From Isoetes taiwanensis (taxonomy: Eukaryota; Streptophyta; Lycopodiopsida; Isoetales; Isoetaceae), in NCBI GenBank assembly GCA_021234155.1, contig JAJEKV010000005.1:2604215-2668214 (forward strand): a stretch of DNA of 64,000 nt, given 5' to 3'. A model generated the notes under the pieces. It was not told the DNA's origin. It searched no databases and worked only from the letters and a program-made list of their open reading frames with translations. Positions 57,240 to 64,000 of the stretch are shown one piece after another; position 1 is the first letter of the stretch, and every line of letters starts with the position of its first letter. The translations under genes were made by a program, and so were the position numbers.

Positions 57240-58309
57240 TGAGTCCGATAAGCAAGCGTTGCTTAATTAAATGGCTTCAGAAGGATTGGGAAGCAAAGAA
57301 TCCGATGATGAGGTATTTGGATGATACCCTCATAGCTCAGGGAAGGAAATTCTAAACAACCAAAGATGCCTCAGGAAGAACTTGCAAAGATGTATACTGA
57401 AGAAGCATTTTTCTCAACAAAGCAAATTTGTATGCCATAATTTTTTTCAACCAAATTGAAGGATTGTGGGTCACAGAGGAGTTCATCTTCAAGATCAAGG
57501 CAGGGCCCCCAAACCGGAGAGGCATGCAAAGGGCCTCGATGATGATCCGGTAGCGGGGCATTATTGCTAGGACTTCCCTCATCCTACAACAATGTTAAGA
57601 ATCTCATTGATCTCCGAGCATATTGAAGTAGAATGGGCATGTCAACAAATCCTTATGGAGGAAGCAAACCCGTGCAAAAATGCAAGCCAGGAGAAAAGCA
57701 ATCTGGGGTCAAAGAGGGACAAGCACTTGTTGGTAAGCATGATGGAGTAGAGACACGCAAGTGTTATAATTGCAACAAGATAGGCCACATCTTGTAGTGA
57801 GCTAGACCGAAGGAAGAAGAGACGAAAAGAAATTGATTGAAATGATTCTAAGAAGATGAAAAAGAAGCGGCACATGTATATAAGGCTTCTAAGGCAGACT
57901 TCTTCAAGTGATACACCTCCACTAGCACGAAAGCAAAGGGATCGCATGGTCTACGCGGACTTCGAGCATTCATGGCACAGGCAGAATCTGCAGAGAACAA
58001 GCAGTCCATGAAATTCATTTTCCAGATGGCAGTCAAGGTATTGAAAATAGTGATGTTTGTGTTTGTCTACCTTTTTACCAAACTTTGCATTACGGTAAAA
58101 GTCACGTTGGATTCAACACCACATTGTGCTCTCTGGGACACATCCCATCATGGCCCCGATTGCAGCTTGCAAAAGGGGTTTGGTACCTTGACTCGGGCAT
58201 AAGCGACTACATGACAGGCAAAAGAGAGTACTTTGAAGAGTTTATTTGTCAATTTCTAAGATGGATGATGCCCAATTATTTATCACCTTTGGGGGAGGCA
58301 AATGCCTGA
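57240..58309 (+). pseudogene. Copia gag-protease, frameshifted
   Basis: Same region as the intact frame of unit 2 but with many small changes between 57340 and 57960, including loss of the second half of the zinc knuckle (the ATTGCTCGAG word is missing near 57790). Clean again from about 57970, with GVWYLDSGISDYMTG at 58175-58220. Confidence 0.85.
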
Positions 58310-58379
58310 TAAAGAATGCAGACAATGCAGTACTTGGTAGGGGTGACGAGAAGAAAACCTACACAAGCTAAGTTGGTGC

Positions 58380-59110
58380 AAAAACAAGTATACAGCCCTG
58401 ACTGCCAGCACCAATGATACCAATCAGATTTGGCATGAGAGGCTCATGCATGCAAATTTCCCGTTGCTTAAGAAGATGCGGGCAGGGAGCTTTGTTATGG
58501 ATATGCCAAAGTTCAAGGTGCCTCAAGGAATCTATGAGGGATGTGCCCTTGGCAAGCTGAGTCGTAAGCCATACAAGAAAATGAAGAGTAACAGAGCTAC
58601 TAAACCTCTCGATCTTGTGCATATGGATGTATGGGACCCAGCTCGCGTTAGATCCATAGGTGGCTCGCAATATTTCCTGCTGGTCATCCATGATTTCACC
58701 CGGAAAAATTGGGTGTTCTTTATGGCACTGAAGTCTGATGCATTTGCATATTTCCAGCAGTGGCAAAATGTTGCAGAAACTTTCATTGAACGAAAGGTTA
58801 AAACTATCCGTACTGATCAAGGTGGCAAGTTCATCAGTTGAGAGTTTGATGCATATCTGCAGGACCGTGGGATATGCCATGAAACATCTGTAGCTCATGA
58901 ACATCAACAAAATGGAGTTGTAGAGCGGAAGAACTGCACTGTTCTGGAATGTGCTCGATCTTTGCTGCTGTCCAAAGGCTTACATTACAGGTTCTGGGCA
59001 GAAGCAGTCAACACGGCAGTGTATCTCATCAATCGAGTTCCACAAAGGCTGTCCCAACCCAAGTTCCAGAACATGCATGGACTGGTACCAAGCCTAGTGT
59101 CGAAGGATTG
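58380..59110 (+). pseudogene. Copia integrase
   Basis: WHERLMHANFPLLKK and a C..GKLSRKPYKK zinc finger, then LVHMDVWDP (Asp), IRTDQGGKF (Asp) and, after a TGA at 58839-58841, HQQNGVVERKN (Glu), which completes the D-D-E core. FWAEAVNTAVYLINRVP follows. Units 1 and 2 share the same TGA, so the source copy was already defective when the array was made. Confidence 0.9.
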
Positions 59111-59760
59111 AAAATCTTTGAGTGCACTGCATTTGCCTACCTGTCCAAAGCTGATAAGCTCTCTACCAAGGCCACTCCGTGCATTTTTGTCGGATATGGC
59201 GATACCATCAAAGGGTACAAGCTGTATGTTCCATCCCAACGCAAAATGATTGTGAGGAGAAGTGTATTGTTTGATGAGCATGATTTCAGTCTTGGAAAGG
59301 GCGCAGGTTCTAAAAATGATGATCCTTGGCATGTGCACATGAGGACACCACTTCTGATTCAGATTTCGAAGATGGCCATGAGGCAGGGCCATTGGAGGAA
59401 GTGGACATCCCATCTGAGCTAGAATCTGAGGATGACTTTCAGGAGGATCTTAGTGCTCCAGCACATGAGCCACCAGCCACTGAGCCACCAGTAGTTCGCC
59501 GGTCCACCTGGACACCCAAGCATACAGCCAAAATGCTTGAGTACCTTGAGAATCGGAGACCATCCATGCTCAAACCTCCATTGATGAACCTATGCACATC
59601 CAAGAAGCACTCTCGTGTCCTCAAAAGGCACATTGGCAGCGAGCAATGGATGAGGAGTACCGCCTCTTGAAAATCACACATGGGAACTCGCTCTCGACTC
59701 AAGGTCAAAAGCCATTACTTGTAAGTGGATCTATAAGCTTAAATATGATGAAAATCATTA
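59110..59760 (+). pseudogene. Copia linker between integrase and RT
   Basis: CTAFAYLSKADKLSTKATPCIFVGY and VPSQRKMIVRRSVLFDE are the conserved post-integrase segment. It is followed by an acidic linker (VDIPSELESEDDFQED) and the entry to RT (ALSCPQKAHWQRAMDEEY). Confidence 0.85.
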
Positions 59761-59761
59761 A

Positions 59762-60580
59762 GTGTCCAGGTATAAAGCCCGGTTGGTGGCCCGTGGATGC
59801 TCACAAAAAGCGGGCATTGATTACCACGAGACCTTTGCTCCCGTAGCACGTCTCACCCTTGTTCGAGTTGTGTTGGCTCTCGCTACAGCACTTGATTGGG
59901 AGTTACAGCAAATGGATGTGAAGTCGGCATTCCTTCATGGGAAAATAGATGAAGAAGTTTATCTGAAGCAACCACCAGGTTATGAGCAACCCAGCAAAAG
60001 AGTCGCAGCCGCTAGTTTGCAAACTTAAGCGTGCCATCTATGGTTTAAAGTAGTCTCCCAGGCTTTGGTATCACATCATTCATTCTTTCTTTACTGGACA
60101 AATCTTTGAAAGAAGTGTTGCTGATTGGAATGTCTACATCAAATGAGAGGGCTGCAAAATTATCATCATCGTCTTGTATGTTGATGATCTTATCTTAGCC
60201 TCTAACAACTTGCTGATACAGCATACCAAAGCGAGTTTAGCTCACCGCTTCCATATGACAGATCTTGGTGATTTGAAATATTTTTTGGGCATTCATGTGG
60301 TTCGTGATCGCGCATCCAAACGGCTTCTTATCCATCAAGCCAAAGGAATTGAGTCCCTGCTCACTCGCCCCAATATGCTGACCTGCCGTGGTGTGAGTAC
60401 TCCTGTTGTGCCTCATGCTCATAATGCTGCTTTGGATCACACAGGGGCAGAAATTATTAGTGCCTCCTATCGGAACATCATTGGATCCCTTATGCATTTC
60501 ATGGTATGTAGCAGGCCTGATGTAGCAGAGAGTGTTATTTCAGCCAGCCAATACATGGAGGATCCCTAACCTATACATTG
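59762..60580 (+). pseudogene. Copia reverse transcriptase
   Basis: KARLVARGCSQKAGIDYHETFAPVARL, WELQQMDVKSAFLHG, then, after a one-base shift near 59990, KLKRAIYGLK and the catalytic box YVDDLILAS (60174 on), DLGDLKYFLGI and the later SYRNIIGSLMH. Stops in the frame at 60051 (TAG), 60144 (TGA) and 60567 (TAA) are single-base changes. The RT is otherwise well preserved. Confidence 0.92.
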
Positions 60581-61138
60581 GCAATCTCTTAAACGTATCT
60601 TGCGGTACCTTCGAAGCACAACACAGCTTGGCCTTTGCTACCAAGGAAATGCCCTTCCACAGCTGACCTTGGAAGGTTTTGTGGATGTTAACTATGCTGG
60701 AGACTAGGAAGACTGCCGAAGATCCCGCACCGGCTTCATTTTTAAGCTGCAAGGGGGAGTGATCAGTTGATCTAGCAAGAAACAGAAGGTTGTGGCAGCT
60801 AGCACTTTTGAAAGTGAATACATGGCAATTTGTGCAGCTTCAAAGGAAGCAGTATGGCTTAGAAGGTTGCTGACAGACCTGTGCATGGATCAAAAGAAGC
60901 CCACACTACTTTACAACGACAACAAGGCTGCTGTAAGCCTTGTTAAGAATCCCAGCAACTTCTCGCAAGCCAAGCATATAGAAGTACAGTATCACTTCTC
61001 AAGGGAAGAAGTGGAGGAAGGGAAAATAAGTAATAATCCTACATATGAGAACTCACTTGATGACAGCTGATGCATTGACAAAGCCATTGGCTAAGAAACG
61101 CTTCAATGAATGTGTCACTGAAATGGGTATGGAGGTCA
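60581..61138 (+). pseudogene. Copia RNase H
   Basis: HWQSLKRILRYLRSTTQLGL, then YAGD(stop)EDCRRSRTGF, GGVIS(stop)SSKKQ, STFESEYMAICAASKEAVW and LYNDNKAAV. These include the DADWAG, SSKKQ, (S)EAEY-equivalent and CDN-equivalent motifs of copia RNase H. A shift near 61040 leads to the usual ending ADALTKPLAKKRF. Stops at 60705 and 60768. Confidence 0.9.
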
Positions 61139-61390
61139 TTTGATAACAGGGATAGTTGTCGAAGAGGAGTTGATATCTCTGAATCAAACAAAAAAACAAG
61201 CATCCCATAAGATTATTAACCAAGTTCTCCTTAAAGGGGAGCAAGTCTTTTGCTGAATTCAGTTTGTCTTGTTTGTTGTCTTTTACTTTCTGCAGTTTAG
61301 GGTGTTGAAGCTAACTCTGATGACAGAAGGGGCATATTTCAGATATTTTTGTCATTTGAATTATTCTGCTGTGTGTGATAGAGACACCCT

Positions 61391-61400
61391 TGAGGGGGAG
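61391..61400 (+). promoter_or_regulatory. Polypurine tract of copia element
   Basis: TGAGGGGGAG immediately before the 3' LTR start TGTTGGGAATTG. Confidence 0.85.
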
Positions 61401-61613
61401 TGTTGGGAATTGATATTCTTGTGTTGACAAGTGGAGTCCCTGTCACGTTTGAGTCTGCCATAAAAGCTTAGGGTTTAGATAGACAGTTGATTCCAGAATT
61501 AGGGGAAGCTATTATTGGTGTATTCTTGAATCTCAGGAGCTCAGTGTGGTTTCTATTCACGCCTCAAGAGCTATGTATGAATCAGTTGATTGGAATAGAG
61601 GATTCAACCTTTT

Positions 61614-63706
61614 TTTTTTTTTTTGAGGGTAAGAGTATGTATTAATATATATAAAAATTTACATAGGATATCCCCACATGGGATTGATGGAAAGAATTAT
61701 CACAAAGCGAATATAACTCGTAAGTCTCAAGGATTGTACTAAAAACTACCACTCCAATCTTTCCTACCCCTGGATTACTATAGGAAAAACCATCTTCATC
61801 CAGGCATAGATACTATATGGAGTTAGCGTACCAATTCCAAGCAACAAGAACTTAGAGAAAACCCCGTCGAAGACTTAAGATCCTCCATCCAACATCCCGA
61901 TAGATGCCTGACAGTCATAAACCCTATCGCGACACCGCTAAATCCCGATCCCGCCATTTGAAAATGAATAGAATCCCCTTTATACCGCCAATTCTATCCA
62001 AGTTCTTGTTATAATTGCGCCCAAACTTCCCCGTGGTGGGCCAAGGCCATGAGGGCTACCTCCATGTTGAAGCCGCTCAATCCTTGTTACCAAGCGGTAA
62101 GTCCTCCAAGAGCTACACCACATCTGTTTCCAAATGCACCACAATGATATATTGGTTAAAGTGAGTTGAATAATATCTGCACCTATACTGGCTAGAATGG
62201 CCGGCCATGATAGTTTACACATCTCAGAGCCCAATAATTGGACAAACCCACCTCCGTAAGTCTCCTATAATCGACAAAAAAAAGATGATCCATTGCCTCG
62301 ACGCCCCACATCCTAGAGGGCAGATCATGTTGAACAACACCTTTGTTCAACGTACCATGTCATAGTGTATACACCTTCTTGTAGACTCGATCCAACGAAA
62401 GAATTGGATCTTTTGGAACATAAGGAGACCCAAGACTTTGTCAATAGACCCTTGGTTTCTCGCTGATCTAATCCCAACCTGTCATGCGACCTTTAATGGG
62501 GACTGGGCATTAGCAATCCATACAACGCTTTGACTTTATATTACTTTCCCATCCCCACACAACCACCTATCTTCTTCCCCTACAATACCGTAGACCGTAT
62601 TGACATTCCCCATAATCTTCCTAAAGACCTTCCTATCACCTTCCCCAACACCGAACTAGAGCTTTAAATCTTGTCCAAGTAATCCATCTATCATTTTCCC
62701 ACAACCGCCCAACCTTCGAATTCTCGCAACACGCCATTTAGTAAACACTTTCGAGGGTGTACAAGTGCAAGAGGGAGCATCCCTCCCCAAATCCAAGTGT
62801 TCCAAAATATACTCAGCCCCCACGCCCCCAATGAACATCTCGCTATACTAAAGAGACTCTTGCACATCCCGGGCTTTCTAATATCTTCCTCATTACTGGG
62901 GAAGTACCTCGACCCATTGAGAATTTGTGAAAGTAGGAGCTAACCTCATCTCTAGGGGTAGAAGGTTTCCCCTTTATCTTACCCTGCTGAAGCCAATAAC
63001 GCACAAAGGCAATAGCTGGGGATGCATCCCCTTGGATAGCCCTCCAGACAAACTTCGCTGCCAGAACCTTCCCCTGGACCATTGGGTCTTTACATCCCAA
63101 TCCCCCATCCTTCCTACTTCGGCACATTTCTGACCATGCAACCCCAGCTATCTTCCCTCCCCAGATGAATTTACGAATGATTACTAATAACTGGTCATAT
63201 ATATACTTCTGCGCTACAATAGCCGAGGAGTAATAAATATGAGTTGCATTAAGGATTGCATTGGCTACTGTCACTCTCCCCATAGTAGACAAGGACTTAC
63301 AAGACCAGAGGTTAACCTTCTTTCGGATCCTTTCTATAATTGGCGCCCAAAGACCTTTTAGATTTTCTCCAAGGTTAAGTGGCATACCCAACAGCTTAGT
63401 CGTCTCTGTAGCTGCCACTATATGATAATTCCATGCCCTGACCCTTGTATCAATGTCTTCTTCAAAAGGCCATATTACATCACATTTAGCGTGATTCAGT
63501 CCAATCCCCGATATGGAGTAAAAAGAATTTAAAACCTGTTGAAAGGCAGGAAAACTCCCATCATCGTACCTTAAGAAAAGAAAGGTATCATCTGCATATT
63601 GCATAATAGTCAGATTTAGATTGGAACCTGGAAGAAGTAACCCATTCAGCAATCCCCTCGTCATCAAGCTTTTCACCATACAGGTTAAGAGATATGCCAT
63701 GATTAT
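61614..63706 (-). mobile_element. 5'-truncated LINE (non-LTR retrotransposon)
   Basis: Inserted in minus orientation: a T run at 61610-61624 is its poly(A) tail. The target duplication AACCTTTT is at 61606-61613 and 63707-63714. It is about 2.1 kb long and begins within RT, so most of ORF2 and all of ORF1 are missing, the common result of incomplete target-primed reverse transcription. Encodes the RT end, a connecting region and a damaged zinc-finger-like end. Confidence 0.92.
62843..63700 (-). CDS. LINE reverse transcriptase C-terminal half
   Basis: 285 codons open. TIMQYADDTFLFLRYDD (catalytic YADD box) is at residues 32-48, then ISGIGLNHAKCDVIW, TTKLLGMPLNLGENL, NLWSCKSLSTMGRVTVANAI, then FIWGG and ARSRKDGGLGC-like residues. 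This order (YADD, SGL..N..K, LG.PL, W....LS..GR) is standard for plant L1-type LINEs. The frame is open to the truncation point at the 5' end. Downstream at 62340-62270 a GVEAMDHLFF phrase marks the decayed zf-RVT region, and frame breaks occur between them. Confidence 0.88.
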   Translation of the reverse strand: MAYLLTCMVKSLMTRGLLNGLLLPGSNLNLTIMQYADDTFLFLRYDDGSFPAFQQVLNSFYSISGIGLNHAKCDVIWPFEEDIDTRVRAWNYHIVAATETTKLLGMPLNLGENLKGLWAPIIERIRKKVNLWSCKSLSTMGRVTVANAILNATHIYYSSAIVAQKYIYDQLLVIIRKFIWGGKIAGVAWSEMCRSRKDGGLGCKDPMVQGKVLAAKFVWRAIQGDASPAIAFVRYWLQQGKIKGKPSTPRDEVSSYFHKFSMGRGTSPVMRKILESPGCARVSLV

Positions 63707-63739
63707 AACCTTTTCGTGTCTTTCATTCTCTGTTTTCCA

Positions 63740-64000
63740 TTATGGTATCAGAGTCAGATTATCCTTGAAGCAAACGGATTGATCTGGGCTAGGGGAAAGC
63801 AGAATGGGGAGGATCGAAAAGCTAGCTCATGGCAACGCCTTCTACTGGTTTATAAAAGTGAGAGGGAAGGTATCAGCAAAAGGTCTGTGGCAGATAGTGT
63901 CTGGGGAGGAACCACATCCCGTTCTTAAAGCTCAAACACTCACCAGTGCACAGAGGGTTAAAGGAGAATCGCTAGAAGCTGTGAGTGAGTCCGATAAGCA
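63740..64000 (+). mobile_element. Start of a further copia element (runs off window)
   Basis: Primer site at 63743-63754, then the same untranslated leader and gag start as at 57009-57260, with about ten substitutions. It shares its 5' LTR with the 3' LTR of the preceding element. Confidence 0.88.

Larger units (their letters stand above)
49495..59010 (+). repeat. Array unit 3 (about 7.03 kb plus a Helitron)
   Basis: A third head-to-tail copy, interrupted by the Helitron at 53855-56338. Unlike units 1 and 2 it does not stop in mid-integrase but continues into the rest of a complete copia element. Unit 3 therefore marks the parental arrangement from which the others were duplicated. Confidence 0.88.
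56756..63739 (+). mobile_element. Complete Ty1/copia retrotransposon with a LINE in its 3' LTR
   Basis: Order: 5' LTR, Met-tRNA primer site, gag, protease, integrase, RT, RNase H, PPT (TGAGGGGGAG, 61391-61400) and 3' LTR. Integrase before RT identifies Ty1/copia. Without the LINE the element is about 4.9 kb, normal for the group. Gag is corrupted at CAG/CTG words. The pol part has in-frame stops. The 3' LTR starts at 61401 and is split at 61614. Confidence 0.92.
61401..63739 (+). mobile_element. 3' LTR, split by a LINE; also serves as 5' LTR of the next element
   Basis: LTR part 1 is 61401-61613 and part 2 is 63707-63739 (with the target duplication). Right after its CA end the sequence is TTATGGTATCAGAG and the internal leader of another copia copy, which is only expected after a 5' LTR. 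Confidence 0.9.

Overview
This is nuclear DNA of a land plant, almost certainly from a large, repeat-rich and heavily methylated genome. A seedless vascular plant (fern or lycophyte) is my best guess, at low confidence. The evidence is a decayed Ty3/gypsy chromovirus, Ty1/copia elements with a Met-tRNA primer site, two lineages of LINE, a Helitron, foldback/MITE elements, GT-AG introns and fragments of ordinary plant genes (Golgi CASP golgin, aldose 1-epimerase, cytochrome P450). Nothing bacterial, plastid or mitochondrial is seen. No host gene in the window is demonstrably intact. The best candidate is a three-exon gene of unknown family with a DGQH motif at 17.4-20.0 kb.

Layout. 0-10.9 kb: no recognisable gene apart from one unidentified reading frame (7.15-7.88 kb). 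It holds several degenerate tandem repeats and a scattered hairpin motif built on CTCGACT/AGTCGAG. 10.9-15 kb: internal region of a chromovirus (gag, protease, RT, RNase H, integrase, chromodomain), followed at 15.8 kb by a PPT and an LTR-like segment with its own TATA box. 17.4-26 kb: minus-strand gene remnants (DGQH gene, CASP golgin exons, an MLKL/DUF1221-like helical region, an unidentified 3' exon) mixed with two long foldback elements, a miRNA-precursor-like hairpin and about a dozen short GC-rich palindromes. 24.6-28.9 kb: plus-strand transposon coding pieces (DUF8039-like domain, then a transposase with a GHTHEDVD motif). 31.1-31.7 kb: 3' part of an aldose 1-epimerase gene.

32.4-64 kb is one large array. 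A unit of about 7.07 kb (non-coding DNA with CATG microsatellites, a minus-strand LINE remnant, a copia LTR and copia gag-pol up to mid-integrase) occurs three times head to tail, from 32428, 42417 and 49495. Unit 1 carries a 2.9 kb insertion with P450 and other gene pieces. Unit 3 carries a 2,484 bp Helitron whose 5' end contains a textbook heat-shock promoter. Only the third unit continues into a complete copia element. Its 3' LTR is split by a 5'-truncated LINE with an 8-bp target duplication, and that same LTR is followed by the primer site of yet another copia element that runs off the window.

A caution affects every reading-frame call. Comparison of the three units shows that many differences sit at CAG/CTG trinucleotides and include small insertions and deletions, while the bases between are the same. 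This looks like sequencing/consensus error at CHG-methylated sites in unpolished stretches rather than evolution. Many of the apparent frameshifts may therefore not exist in the organism. A separate set of nonsense codons in the RT-RNase H part of the copia element has the look of real C-to-T decay of methylated cytosines.
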